Origin: Tretioscincus oriximinensis
Lineage: Eukaryota; Chordata; Lepidosauria; Squamata; Gymnophthalmidae
Direction of reading: 5' to 3'
Length of the DNA stretch: 64,000 bases
NCBI GenBank assembly: GCA_022410635.1
Contig: JAJVDF010000433.1
Coordinates: forward strand, 1,066,485-1,130,484
Under the pieces are notes generated by a model. That model was not told the DNA's origin and did no database searches. It worked only from the letters and a program-made list of their open reading frames with translations. The position numbers were made by a program, and so were the translations under genes. Below, piece by piece: positions 1-10,619 of the stretch; position 1 is the stretch's first letter, and every line of letters begins with the position of its first letter.

Positions 1-635
1 ACCTCCGCACCAGACCTAGCAGGCTGGGGGAGAAACCCACGGGTGGGGACAGAACTAACCGCTGATATGAAGTTGTCTGTCAGCTGGCGAAATTGTAGAA
101 TTTGTTCCGTCGAAGGAGAAGTCAGGAAAAATTGTCGTAGCTGTGGAGGGGTCCTCAGTGAGGCCCTCCCGATATTCCAAATAGTTCCCTCCTCAGAGGA
201 ATCAGAGTCCATGAAAGGTAGTTTGTAGGAACTGGACTAGGGAAATACTTCTGGCTGTAACAGCAACAGAAGGNCTGGGGAATATGGCCGCCGCAGGGGG
301 CTTAATAGTCTCTTGTAGGCGGGACTTCTGTTGCTGTAACCCAATCAGGATTAACCCACTGTCTAGGCATGACTTGCCCCCCTAGATCCAGGGAACTGAT
401 TATTCAAAGGTGAAATAAACCAAATTTTAAATACAATTTTCAGGGAGGAAACCATAATTGACTGTGAGGGGTATTCCTGTAGAAGGATAAAGGGAGAGAA
501 AAGCAAAGTGGGTACATCTTCCATAATATCCTAGCAACGGAAGTGCAGTCAGCCCCCGCNAAGTACAGATTCTTTTAGCAGGCTTTCACATTGGATTCTC
601 AGGAACAAGCTTCAGTCTGTGCCTGAATTGAAGTC
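1..635. other. NUP205 intron, no recognised feature
   Basis: Intron 8 DNA. A 61-codon frame at 43-228 has no recognisable homology. No exon matching the next NUP205 segment was seen. Confidence 0.5.
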
Positions 636-1083
636 GTAAGAATGTAAAAGAAGCCTTGCTGATTTTGCTCACAGCCCATCTAGTCCACCAATTGCCCCTG
701 GACAACGCAAGCAGAAGGAAGGTGAAAAACCTCCACCTGTTCTTGACTCTTGGAATAGGTAACTACCACCCACATGCTCATGTAGATTACGGCAGGCCCC
801 GAATAGGGAGTCAGACAGGTTTTGCCTTCTTGTGTTTCAGACTATCCAAGTGCAATTGGTGGGCCAGTGTAAACCATGTCAGGCTCCTTTTGGCTTATCC
901 ATATGCCAGTAGGCTCTATAGTCTACACTAGCATGTGGATAGCAGATCCCTATTCCATGACTTGATTCCAATCTCTTCTGCTTGAGATGCCAGGGGTAAT
1001 GGGTAGGCCACTGGGTGAGACAGAAGGCTAGACTAGATGGCCTGTGGCCCCATTCAGCAGGGCTCATCTTAGGTTCTTACATA
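636..1083. mobile_element. CR1-like composite: inverted CR1 tails around a palindromic segment
   Basis: 636-775 is a CR1 3' tail on the minus strand. 808-870 and 975-1083 are plus-strand CR1 tail pieces ending in GGTTCTTAC. Between them lie palindromic units containing the CATAGTCTACAC and GGCAGGCC motifs described elsewhere in the window. Confidence 0.65.
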
Positions 1084-1232
1084 ATATAAAGCTGTCATAC
1101 ACTGAAGGTTATGCTGCCAGTAACACCAAGAAGTCTACTCAGGAAAAAGTATCATTCAGTTCAATAGGATATGTTTCCCAATCGCAAACAGAATAAAAGC
1201 TTTAGGTTACATTAAAGTTCAAAGCAACTTAC

Positions 1233-1408
1233 TTTCATTGGCATGAGCGTCAAGAAATCGGTGATCAGGGTGTGGGTTCTCCGTATGTAAAACTCCTCGT
1301 GATAGAAACTTTCAGCTCTCAGAACAGATTCAGTCATAAAAAGAAAGACGTTGTCCGCAATTGCTAGNTCCACCATTGCTTCATCTGTCTCTGTGAATTC
1401 GGCAAGCG
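1233..1408 (-). CDS. NUP205: NUP205 coding exon 8
   Basis: 176 nt with acceptor CTCAG and donor GAAA|GTAAGT. It encodes ALAEFTETDEA through ITDFLTLMPMK and ends in phase 0. One N (1368) lies in a codon that is Glu in human. The next exon would lie left of the window or was not recognised in 1-1232. Confidence 0.94.
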
Positions 1409-4400
1409 CTGAGAATGAAAATAAAATGCACGTCGTAACTGTGAAACAAAGACCTGGAAACCTCCGCTCTGGTGTCCAAGGCACGCTTGGAATCCAACTC
1501 ACCTGTCCCGTCTGAAAACTGTGAAATTCCACGCAGGGCGAGGGCCCAGGCTAGCCTCACTGTTGCTTGGAGACCTGGCAGTTTCCAAGGCCGGGATTCA
1601 TGAAGCCGTGTGTGGATGGCTGCTATGTACTGCCTGTCGGTTAATAGTGACAATTGGTGCAGCAGCTCTGTTTCAAAAGCAGAAACAAAAATCATTTAAT
1701 TAAGTGTTAAAACATCTGCTCTGCATCCAAAGGTTTCCACAGAAAAGATAAAGGCTTGTGTGGTCCTGGCACAGTTGCTAAAGAGACAGCTTTTCACCTG
1801 AGAGGTTGGTTTTTGAGGCCCTGTGTGGGACGCGGCGAGGGGTGAGCACTTTCCACTAGCCAACCCAGCTATTCAAAGCAAGGATTGCACGAAAATTGCA
1901 ACTGTCTGCAACTAGATAAATGGGAACCACCACAGCCTGATGGGGAAGATAGAATGTAAGTCTTCAGGTGGAAAATAACTTTATANGCTGCTTTGAGTCC
2001 CTTCAGGTGAGAAAAGCGGGGTATAAAAACTCAGTTCTTTTTCTTCTTCCTTATCAAGTCTGAGAGTGGAATTAGTAATAGGTCAACAAGAACATAAATA
2101 AGAGCCCAGATGAATGGGGTCACTAGCCCATCATATCCAGCATTGTATCTCATCCAGTGGTCCACTAATTTTCCCCATGCATATCAAACAGAAGGAAACA
2201 AAACTATCTGCACGCTAGTGCAGTATTAGTGCATTCTCTGTATTAGTTTGCTTTCTCCAGTTTTACTTTCACATTCCTCCGTTTGAACCGGTCTGCTGCC
2301 AGGTTTCCCTTGTGTCCATCCATTGGTCTTCTGATCAACTGCTGGTCTAAGCAGGGTGGAGCTTGGCAATCACTATATATGCCTATGCTTTCCGTTGTTC
2401 CTTGTTTTAGGTCTTTGGTTACTTCTAGTTAGTGCCTTAACTCCCGAAGTTATTTCCTACCAAATAAAACTTCTGCTAATATCTAAGTCTCCTTGATTGA
2501 ATCGATCTCGATTCTGGAATTTCTAACATGCAGACTATGGCAAGCATTGAATAGGGCCTGCCATAGTCTACATTGGCATGTGAATGAGCCAAATGGGGCG
2601 TTCCATAATCTATACTGGCTATGTAGACAACTATTTCAAGCTACATCTTGTACAGGAACAAAAAGAGGAGCCCTTCTGAGCAGTGCACAGCCCATCTTGT
2701 CTGGCATTCTGCCTCACTCAGTAGTTCACCAGATGCCCTGGGCATCTCAAGTAGGAGGAGGAGGAAAAACCTTCACCAGCTCTCAACTCTAGCAATAGGA
2801 AACTGCCATCCGCATACTAGAAAAAGAAGAAGAACTGGGTTCTTATACCCCGCTTTTCTCACCTTTCAAAGGGACTCAAAGCGGCTTACAAGGGTATTTT
2901 GCCCGAAGGCTGACATTCTATCTTCCCCACCAGGCTCTGGTGGTTCCCATGTATCTACTTGCAGTCGTTGCAATTTCTTGCAATTCATGCTTTTGAATAG
3001 CTGGAATACTAGTGTGCACAACAACACGTGGATGAGCCAAATAGGGTTTGCTGTAGTCTCCACTGGCCCACCAATTGCCCCTGGGCATCTCAAGCAGAAG
3101 AAAGTAAAACCTTCATCTGTTCTCAACTGCAGGCAAATGGCTTTTCAGGAAACGTGCCTGTTGCTCCATCCCAGAGGCAGGATCAAGGCATTCATCCTAG
3201 AAGCTACTGATACACCTGGCTTCTACGAGTGTCTAATCCTATTTTATTGCGATCCAGACTGCTGGCTTCCAATCCATTTTAGTGCAACCCTTGGTAATTC
3301 TGCTCTACATCATGGTTAAGCTTGCCGCTGTAGAGTCCTTACAATTCCCAATCTCTGTGCATAACGGACAATTCACTTTACCTTTTCGGTTTTCCGTGGC
3401 CTGTTCCATGAAGCTGACATCAAAGCAACAGAGGATGGCCATAAGAAGTGCCAGGTTTACTCTGTCCAATGAACCATCTGCTTCCACTGTCACCTTCTCC
3501 AGGTACGCAATCAGAATTAAGGTATCATCTCGGCTCAGGGGCGTCTGAGAAGCCCAAACATACAAGCTTTCAGCCAGCGAATACCGACACTCCTTGATGA
3601 GTTCAGCAACCTAGAAGAACAACAAAGCTTTTGATTAATCGTTACTGTGGTTCAATATATAGCAGTATATTCTCATAAGCAGCTGTTTCATCGNATTTCT
3701 TACTGCTTTTGAGGTGATGTACATTTCATTTGAATGACACTAACTATACCAGATGATCTGTGCCTTCCCCCGGGGGGGGAGGGGGGGAGAGGAAGCTCTC
3801 CAATCCTCTTACAGCAGGGGTGGGGAAACAGTAGCGGACAGGCCACAAATGGCCCAACAAGGTCTCTCATCCCGCCTGCAGAGGCGTCCTGGCCCAGTCT
3901 GTTACATAAGAACCTAAGAGGAGCCCTGCTGAATCGGGCCACAGCCATCTAGTCCAGCCTTGTCACACAGGCCCACCAACTGCACCTGGGCAGCCTGGAA
4001 CAGAAGGCAGCAAAACCCTCACCTGTTCCCCACTCCCCGCAAAAGGCATTTCAGGAATTCTCCCTGTTGCTCCATCTCGGCGGCAGCATCAAGACATCCA
4101 TCCTAGTAGCTGTTTATACCCTTGGCTTCCGTGAACTTGTCTGATCCTGTCTTAAAGCTATCCAGGCTTCTAGTTACCACCACCTCTTCAGGAAGTTAAT
4201 TCCTGAGGCCAATGACCCTCTGGGTGAAAAAATACTTTCCTTTGTCAGTTTCAAGGAGTGCCCTCGCGTCCTAGTGTTGTGTGATAGAGAAAATAATTTT
4301 CCTTTATTCACCTTATCCATCCCATGCATGATTTTATACACCAAAATTAGGTCTCCTCTCAAACGCCATCTTTCAAGGCTGAAGAAGCCCAGACGTTGCA

Positions 4401-7400
4401 GCTGGATTTCATAAGGGAGATGTTACAATCCCTTGATCATTCTTGTTGCCCTTTTCTGCACTTTCTCCAGTTCCACAATATCCTTTCTGAGGTAGCACAA
4501 GCTTTCCTAGACACGTCTATTTCTTCGGATGCTAGGGGACCATTGTTTCTATTATGTTCCTTGTTGATGGACTGGAAATTGTGGATGTCTCCTAATTCTA
4601 CTGCTTCTCTTTCAAATCTTCTTTTGTAGTTTCCTTGTTCAAAGTCCATGAAGTTGTCTAATCCTGTCTTAAAGCAATCCAAGCTGCTATTTACCACCAC
4701 CTCTTCTGGATGTAAAACTTACATCCTTGCGATGTTTCTCATTGCCAAGCCCTCGCTCTCTTTGCAGCTTCTCAAATTCCGTGTTTAGATCAATTTGGGA
4801 CACGAGGGTAAGGATTTTATTGGTCAGGCCCTGTTCCATCAGCTCATCGGTAAAACGTGTTGTTATGGCCACCAAGTCCGGGCTGCAAGTAAAAGAACAC
4901 ATCACAGCTTATGTTCCTGGCACGAGACAAGAAATTCTAAAATAGTGTTCTCTGATTAGAATTGCACTGTTGATATGAAATAAAATGTCTGCATAAAAAC
5001 AATAAATAAAGAAGCAGAAGCGGAAGGAGAATTGTCAGGGGTCTGAGAGATAAGGAAAAACACAATCTCTCCCCTTTTCAGAAATGTTGACCCGGCTAGC
5101 CATAGCAGACAAGACTTGAAAAGTTTCCTTTAACTTCCCAAAGACTGGGAGGCCCTTTACTTCAGTCTGTTTTGAGTCAAAGCAAAAATACCTGTATTTA
5201 CAAGTGAACAAAAAAACCGTTCAAGTACAACAGAAAAATAACTCAGAAGAAAAACATATTTACAGCAGCATTACACAAACCCTCAGCAATGCGCAGAAGG
5301 ACCTTCATACAAACATCAGCAGAGTGTTCCCATGTATCCAGTTAGCCTGCCCAAATACCATGGAGACGCATACTCCTTTAATATACTGCTCAAAACCATT
5401 AANGGAAAACTTAGTGTTACACTATGTTAAATTGTTCCCTTAATTGTTTTGAGCAGTATATTTGTCACGAACTTCAAATCTCCCTTGTACACTTAGAATC
5501 ACATACAGGTGGTTTAAAATGATAGAAACAAAAGAATGTATTCCAAACTGAATAGGACAAGATTTNAAAAAAAAAACTTAACATCACTTCTCATATTCAT
5601 TTGGAATAATACATTAATTCATTCCTTATTTACAATTCCCAATTGAGTAAGAAGTCTGGAGTATTTTGACTCAACAACAGGCTTTGTCAACAGATCGGTT
5701 ATGTTGGTCTCTGCCTCCATATAGGAAGAAGGCAGGATAGAAATGTCCAACCTGAGATTCAGCGTCCAGGTCCTGCCTCTCCGAGACTGGATGAGGATCC
5801 GCAGCGAATTAGCAATGCACCGCTTCCCATCCCAGTATAAAAGGACTGCAACCAACCCACGAGATAAGCCTGGAAAGCGAGGCTGCTGGTGTTCTCCTGG
5901 AACAAGGAAATGGGGAACTCTATTGACAGCACCTCTTTTGTATTTCTACTGCCATTCCATTTTGTTTCGTTCTAATCTTAGTACTTTAAACATTCACAAA
6001 TAAATAAACGATACATATTTATATATATTATTTATATACAAGTGATACCCCATTATAACGAATGCCAAAGAGTTGGGTGAATTTGTTACAAAGACATTTC
6101 GTTATAACGAAAACCATTGTAACCAATATTACTCCTATGGGTGTTCCACCGGGACTTTCAAATTTGTTATCATGCCGCGAATTTTGTTATATCGGAGTTC
6201 ATTATTAAGCGTTTCATCTGTAACCGTAATGAACAATAATTCACTCTAACCCCTCCCACCCCATTCTCCCCTCTCCACAACAGACACAAAGTAAGTAGGT
6301 GGGGCTGAGAGAGCTCTAAAGAGCAGCTGGTTTTTGTGGAGGAAGGCAGAATCAAACCAGCTGTCCTCCAGGTAAGAGTTTGACACCAACCATCACACCA
6401 GGCTGGCTCTCAAGNGCCTGAAGAAAATCACAAAGATCAGCACATGAAATGCCCACTCTCCTGTATAGCACTGAGAGGTAGGGTACCTCTTCACACACTT
6501 TCCCTCATGCCACTTCTGTACCTCCCTGCACGCCCACTGGGGTGACTTCATCTGCAACACCAAAACCACCAAAGCTCCAAAGGAAAGAGAACCAAACCCA
6601 GAAATCATTGACCGGTTAAAACACTATGTATTTAACGTCTTTTAGAATAGAAAAACTTCCACTGATAAGCTGAAATGCATCAAAACATGTCCATTGGGAT
6701 TCCAATGTAAACCAAGAGGTTCGCAGGACATCTGTACAAGGATGGCCAGATGCATTTTGACCTGGCATCTTATAGGTCTTCCTCAGTGGCCAGAAAAATC
6801 TCAATAGACAATCCATGATGGAAACTGCAGCACTGAACAAGAGATACAAGGACTCCCTCAAGAAATTCCTTGACGTTTGCCAGAAATGCAGGGGGTAGGA
6901 GCAGGTAGGAGGGCCTTCTCTGTGGTGGCTCCCACACTGTGGAACAGCTTCCCGCTAGAGGCCCACCAGGCACCTACACTGTGTAGCTTTTGGTGCCTGG
7001 TAAAAATGTATCTCTTCAGCTTTTAACTCCTAACTCTCCTCTGCATTTGTCCTTCCAGGGAGGGAGGGAGGGAGAATATGGTTCTTTTTTTTTTAATAAT
7101 GTGTTTTTATATTTCTTTTAGTTATGTTACCCACCCTGGAAGCTTTGGTGATATAAATTCCTAAATTAAATTAATATCAATCGCTGTCAGTGGCCTGCCC
7201 TAGCTGCCAATTTTGAGAGCTGGAGATACACCATCTACAGGGATGGCCTCCTTCTTCAAGAACACATGCAGGGCAGCCTTGAGGGCCTGCCTACTCCACA
7301 TCAGCCTCATCAGCCAACAGTGAATTCGCTACAGGTATGAACAACTACCCCACCAACACCAACAATTCATAAAGCTATACCAAGCTATACCAAGAAGAAG

Positions 7401-10400
7401 ATACCAGAAGGTGAAGGCCATTAAAAAATCAACTTTCATGGACAGAGTGTCCCTGCCTAGTGCATCTGTAGGGACCCTTGTTTCTGTACCTGTCAAAAGA
7501 AGTTCTACAGCTGCCAGTTCCCCAATGTCAAAGAGGTCGCTGAGAATAAAAGCCTCTCGGATCAGCTGCTCTGGCAAGGTTTTCGTCCCCTGCTGGCCCC
7601 GGATAGCAACGCCTTCAGTGTTTGCTTTCCTAACCTTTTCACGCTGTTGAGGATTCTTTGGCTGAGAAATAAACAAAAGTCACCAACCCTTATCAGTGTT
7701 ATTTAAAAAGCAGAAATAAATTTAAATAAATTTAAGAATAATGAATACACATCTCTCCCTTCAGTTCTGAGAATAAGTTACTACCCTGTTACTCCCAAAA
7801 TAAGACCTACTCTGAAGATAAGCCCTAGCATGATTTTTCAGGAAATTTTAGGGGGGCAAGGGAAGGAGAGAGTGAGTTTAGGCATGGATGGGAGCAAGGA
7901 GGAGGAGGGGCTGTAGCCCATAGTATTATTGTAACACAACAGGCTAATTCCGCTAGTAACAATAACAATAACAACAACAATGATCGATGGTCTGGAGCAC
8001 CTCCCTTATGAAGTCAGGCTGCAACGTCTGGGCCACTTCAGCCTCGAAAGGCGACGTTTGAGAGGTGATCTGATTGAAATGTACAAAATCATGCATCGGA
8101 TGGATAGGGTGAATAGAGAAAAAATGTTTTCTCTATCACACAACACTAGGATCAGAGGGCACTCCTTGAAACTAATGGGCAGGAGAGTGAGAACAGACAA
8201 AGGAAAGTATTTTTTCACCCAGACAGTCACGGCCTGTGGAATTTATTTCCTGAAGAGGTGGTGGTAGCTAACAGCTTGGATAGCTTCAAGACAGGACTAG
8301 ACAGGTTTATGGACACCAAGGGAATAAATGGGTACTAGGATGGATGTCTGGATGCTTCCTCCAGGATGGAGCCACAGGCAGGACTCCTGAAATGCCATTT
8401 GCAGGGAGTCATATTTTGCTTTCCTCTGTTNGGACTGCCCAGGNGCATTTGGTGGGCCTCTGTGTGACACAGAATGCTGGACTAGATGAGCTCTGGCCCG
8501 ATCCAGTATGGCTCTTCTTATGTTCTTATGTAACAATATTTATTTGTAACACCCCTTTCACCAAAGGGCGATTCCACAGCTTTTGTTACTTTCTCCCCAA
8601 CATTCTCCACAACAGCAGTGCTGAAGGAGTTGTAGTGCACTGTGACTGCCGAAATACGGAATCAAACTGAGAAATTACCAGATAAGCACTACTCCAAATT
8701 GGCTCTCCTCATACAAATATACATATAAACTCTATATAAATATTTCTATATAAATAAATTCTATCAAACTCTTCAACCCCCAACCCTCTGAAAAAAATTC
8801 AGATGTAGAGGTAAATCTCACTTTACCAACTTTCTCTTTATAACTTAACATCTTTACAGACACTCAGGCCCCATCCAAACGGAACCTTATTCTGGGTCAC
8901 ATCTCATGACACAGTTTGGCCATTCACATGCCAGTGTAGGCTATGGCAGGCCACATTCAGGGCCTGCCATAGTCTACACTAGCATGTGATTGTCAGGCTC
9001 CTATTCCAAGGGACAGCCCAGGATAAGGCTCCGTGTGGATGCAGCTTCAGTTGGTTTTAGGCTGTGACTTCTATTGCCTCCCACTTTCCATGTAAAAGGT
9101 TTGACTCCAGTTAGCTAATAAATTCAAGAATGAACAATATGATGCATTGGGAATTAAAATTTCTTAGCAGGCATGCAGAATGAGATCTGAGGGTTTTATT
9201 ATTAAGCTTCAGAATATACACTCTTATGTACATCACAGGCTTCTTTCCCCTTCAGTTCCCAAAAGGAGTTACTGCTTTTTACCGGATTTCTGAAGAGTGA
9301 TATAAAGTCGGGCTTGTGTTTCTTTAAGACCTGGTCCAGAATATGAGTGGCTTCGGGCTGTTTTTTCAAGATAGCATTAACCACAGCTTGCCAAATGTCT
9401 TGGTAGGGCTCCCACAAGCTGGCAGCTGAATGTAACACATAAAATATTTACGTTACTAGAGATGTTATGCAAATTTTTATATAAATGTACAAAGAACTTC
9501 ATTCTATTGAGCATAAAGTATTTTTTGCAATAGTAATGGCTATAGTCATTAAGTGGTACATGCAAAATCTGATTAAGTCCTAGGATCTTGTCTTATTTTT
9601 AATGCAAAACTCTTGTTCTAGTTTTCGGGGGTCATTCTATTTTCACACACCTTAGTAAGTTTTGTCCTTTGGTATTTATGAATGAATCTTTTCAATGGAA
9701 CGAATCTATCCCTATAAAGCAATTTATATGTCCTGAACATTTATTTTTCTTGAAGCATAATGAAATAATCATACTATTAGTAGGGTAACCACAAAAACCA
9801 AGGACAGGACTTTTGCAATTTTAATGGGTGTGGAATAGTGATTCTCCTTCCTCCCACTCCTCCGAAAGATGCTGCAGACTCGATGATAAGCAGTCCCTGG
9901 TGAACTTTCCTCTTTCCCACACCTACTAAAATATACCTGCTAATGGTGTGGAATAGGATTCTTCTCCCCACCCACCCCACAAAATGCTGCAGGCATGATA
10001 AGCAGCCCCTGGTGAACTTTCCTCTTTCCCACACCCACTAAAGTAGGGCTGCCACACGAAAAGGGACAACAGTTTCAATGAATATTGAAAAGTTATTTTC
10101 CCCCACATCATGTTACAGGCATCAGCTGCTTCTGGTCAACATTCCTCTTTTGCACACCCACTAAAGTAGGGCTGCGGGTTCCGTGACTTCTTTTCCCACT
10201 GAAACACTACAGGCAGGAAACATTTCCCCCGGAGATCGTTCCTCTTTCCCACACGCACTAAAGCAGGATCGCGGCACAGAAAGGGACCATTTCCTGCTTC
10301 CCGCTGTTTTCCCCACAAGAAACACGTGTGCGGCTGGAATCCCAGAGATCATTTCCCTTGAGCCCAAGAGCGACCCCAACTCCAAAAGCGCCAGATCGCA

Positions 10401-10546
10401 GATAAAGCCAGCTGTAGGGAGCACAGCGGCAAGGGGCGCCCCAAAAGTGGACCCCCACCGCCGCCCCAAGCCGCCTCGTCCCCTTGCCTGCCTGCAACCG
10501 CTCTCCTGCCGCCCATACCTGAGGCGACNGCCACCGGCGCCGCCAT
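1233..10546 (-). CDS. NUP205: NUP205, N-terminal part (8 coding exons, continues off left edge)
   Basis: Nucleoporin 205, a large alpha-helical scaffold of the inner ring of the nuclear pore complex (Nup192 family). Seen: eight minus-strand exons at 10546-10519, 9425-9283, 7661-7490, 5896-5752, 4882-4723, 3610-3382, 1667-1503 and 1408-1233. All junctions are GT-AG and all phases are consistent: 1218 nt, 406 codons. The translation follows vertebrate NUP205 closely, for example KKHKPDFISLF, LFDIGELAAVELLL, VAVLLYWDGKRCIANSL, TRFTDELMEQGL and LPGLQATVRLAWALALRGIS. Human NUP205 is about 2012 aa, so roughly the first fifth is present. The start is the ATG within AAAATGGCGG, giving MAAPV. Two single Ns fall in coding sequence (exons 1 and 8) and break nothing. 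Introns are filled with CR1, SINE and L2 remnants. Head-to-head orientation with CNOT4 matches human, but POLR3H intervenes. Confidence 0.97.
1503..1667 (-). CDS. NUP205: NUP205 coding exon 7
   Basis: 165 nt with acceptor AACAG and donor GACAG|GTGAGT. It encodes LLHQLSLLTDRQYIAAIH through ALRGISQFSDGT and keeps phase 1. Confidence 0.95.
1815..2052 (+). mobile_element. tRNA-headed SINE, 5'-truncated copy
   Basis: Matches the body of the SINE at 12250-12552 in opposite orientation. It includes the AACCACCACAGCCTGATGG block, the tail AGAAAAGCGGGGTATAAA and a final TTCTTC-rich stretch. The tRNA-related head is missing. Confidence 0.7.
2530..2630. repeat. Palindromic-unit repeat fragment
   Basis: Carries two tandem copies of the GGGCCTGCCATAGTCTACA-type unit separated by GAGCCAAATGGGG. 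Same family as 8868-9050 and 33109-34015. Confidence 0.6.
2655..3270 (-). mobile_element. CR1-like tail with palindromic segment, split by a SINE
   Basis: Minus-strand CR1 tail (GGGCATCTCAAG, CTCAACT and GCAAATGGCTTTTCAGGA blocks occur twice) with the palindromic segment between. The SINE at 2821-3005 has inserted into it. Confidence 0.65.
2821..3005 (-). mobile_element. tRNA-headed SINE with 7-bp flanking duplication
   Basis: Truncated SINE beginning AAAAAGAAGAAG on the plus strand. It is flanked by ATACTAG at 2814-2820 and 3006-3012, a target-site duplication that places its borders exactly. Confidence 0.75.
3382..3610 (-). CDS. NUP205: NUP205 coding exon 6
   Basis: 229 nt with acceptor TTCTAG and donor AAAAG|GTAAAG. 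It encodes VAELIKECRYSLAESL through SFMEQATENRK and ends in phase 1. Confidence 0.95.
3904..4710 (-). mobile_element. CR1-like LINE 3' end in NUP205 intron 5
   Basis: 3904-4505 is a minus-strand CR1 3' region coding the typical end of ORF2 (RRWRLRGDLILVYKIMHGMDK, here broken) plus the short tail. 4653-4710 is a second piece of the same family. Between them (4506-4652) is unassigned sequence. The second piece stops about 11 nt from the exon 5 donor. Confidence 0.75.
4723..4882 (-). CDS. NUP205: NUP205 coding exon 5
   Basis: 160 nt with acceptor TTGCAG and donor GAT|GTAAGT. It encodes PDLVAITTRFTDELMEQGL through GNEKHRKD and ends in phase 0. A CR1 remnant begins only about 11 nt inside the intron after the donor. 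Confidence 0.95.
5380..5462. repeat. Short palindromic MITE-like element
   Basis: Near-perfect inverted arms: AATATACTGCTCAAAACCAT and onward at 5380-5410, and its complement at 5431-5462, around a loop of about 20 nt. The TACTGCTCAAAA end recalls a widespread DNA-transposon terminus, but I cannot name the family with certainty. Confidence 0.55.
5752..5896 (-). CDS. NUP205: NUP205 coding exon 4
   Basis: 145 nt with acceptor TTCCAG and donor CTCAG|GTTGGA. It encodes EHQQPRFPGLSRGLVAVLL through RRGRTWTLNL and ends in phase 2. Confidence 0.95.
6039..6208. mobile_element. Pogo/Tigger-like miniature element remnant
   Basis: Begins near AGTGATACCCCATTATAACG and holds several ATTATAACGA/CGTTATAACG motifs, the style of Tigger terminal repeats. 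Right end degenerate. Confidence 0.4.
6265..6410 (-). mobile_element. Second tRNA-derived SINE family
   Basis: On the minus strand it starts AGAGCCAGCCTGGTGTGATG, with an A-box-like GTGGTTGGTGTCAAAC region and a B-box-like GGTTTGATTCTGCC. This is the common reptilian 'GCCAGCGTGGTGTAGTGG' SINE style. Confidence 0.55.
6890..7170 (+). mobile_element. L2-clade LINE 3' end
   Basis: Contains GGGCCTTCTCTGTGGTGGC and GTGGAACAGCTTCC and ends near GATATAAATTCC, homologous in layout to the 3' end of the L2-type element at 56705-58228. Confidence 0.6.
7490..7661 (-). CDS. NUP205: NUP205 coding exon 3
   Basis: 172 nt with acceptor TCTCAG and donor ACAG|GTACAG. It encodes PKNPQQREK through GELAAVELLLT and contains the conserved LPEQLIREAFILSDLFDIG stretch. 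It ends in phase 1. Confidence 0.95.
7785..7985. repeat. Unnamed dispersed repeat with CAATAA microsatellite
   Basis: TACTCCCAAAATAAGACCTA and AATAAGCCCTAGCATG motifs, related to 18930-19022. It ends in a short (AACAAT)n run adjoining the CR1 at 7978. Confidence 0.4.
7978..8533 (+). mobile_element. CR1-like LINE 3' end with readable ORF2 C-terminus
   Basis: 7980-8267 translates to the CR1 ORF2 end (GLEHLPYEVRLQRLGHFSL, RRRLRGDLIEMYKIMHR, KYFFTQTVT). It is followed by the non-coding tail GCTGGACTAGATGAGCTCTG and terminal CTTCTTATGTTCTTATG. This is one of the better preserved copies. Confidence 0.85.
8590..8697 (-). mobile_element. Degenerate copy of the second SINE family
   Basis: Shares CTCCACAACAG, GGAATCAAACTGAG (B box) and CAAATTGGCTCTC end blocks with 6265-6410. 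Confidence 0.4.
8868..9050. mobile_element. TIR element with palindromic internal units
   Basis: Left end CAGGCCCCATCCAAACGGAACC and right end AGGCTCCGTGTGGATGCAGC are complementary. Inside are mirrored GCCATAGTCTACACTAGCATG and CATGCCAGTGTAGGCTATGG units around GGCCACATTCAGGGCC. Structure is that of a non-autonomous DNA transposon. Confidence 0.6.
9283..9425 (-). CDS. NUP205: NUP205 coding exon 2
   Basis: 143 nt with acceptor TTCAG and donor CCG|GTAAAA. It encodes AASLWEPYQDIW through FISLFRNP, closely matching the vertebrate N-terminus, and restores phase 0. Confidence 0.95.
9829..10275. repeat. Tandem repeat, about 4 diverged units of 96-124 bp, NUP205 intron 1
   Basis: The block CCTCTTTCCCACACCCACTA recurs near 9909, 10021, 10145 and 10241, each preceded by a GCTGCAGGCATGATAAGCAG-like block. 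The array ends about 240 nt inside the intron from exon 1. A related block is at 14660-14725. Confidence 0.7.
10519..10546 (-). CDS. NUP205: NUP205 coding exon 1
   Basis: 28 nt encoding MAAPV-x-VAS plus one base. The donor reads CAG|GTATGG and it ends in phase 1. The N at 10529 is in codon 6. The exon lies in a GC-rich, CpG-rich stretch of about 10.18-10.62 kb, consistent with the gene's promoter. Confidence 0.9.
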
Positions 10547-10549
10547 TTT
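10540..10549 (-). promoter_or_regulatory. YY1-like site over the NUP205 start codon
   Basis: Read on the minus strand the bases are AAAATGGCGG, which fits the YY1 core (AANATGGCG) and includes the ATG. YY1 sites overlapping the translation start are common in TATA-less housekeeping genes. Binding itself is inferred. Confidence 0.5.
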
Positions 10550-10619
10550 GGGTCGCCTCTCTCAGTCGCGCCAAGGAGCTCTGGCCGCTGAGGGCCCCAA
10601 AACCAGGAAGAGGCGTCTA

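Noticed and set aside
43..228. 61-codon frame with Cys-rich start and acidic end as a gag-like or exon fragment
   Set aside because: The CRICSVEG...CRSCG pattern does not match a zinc knuckle and no neighbouring retroviral sequence was seen.
9829..10275. CRISPR-like array
   Set aside because: Units are diverged along their whole length with no constant repeat and variable spacer pattern. Genome is eukaryotic.
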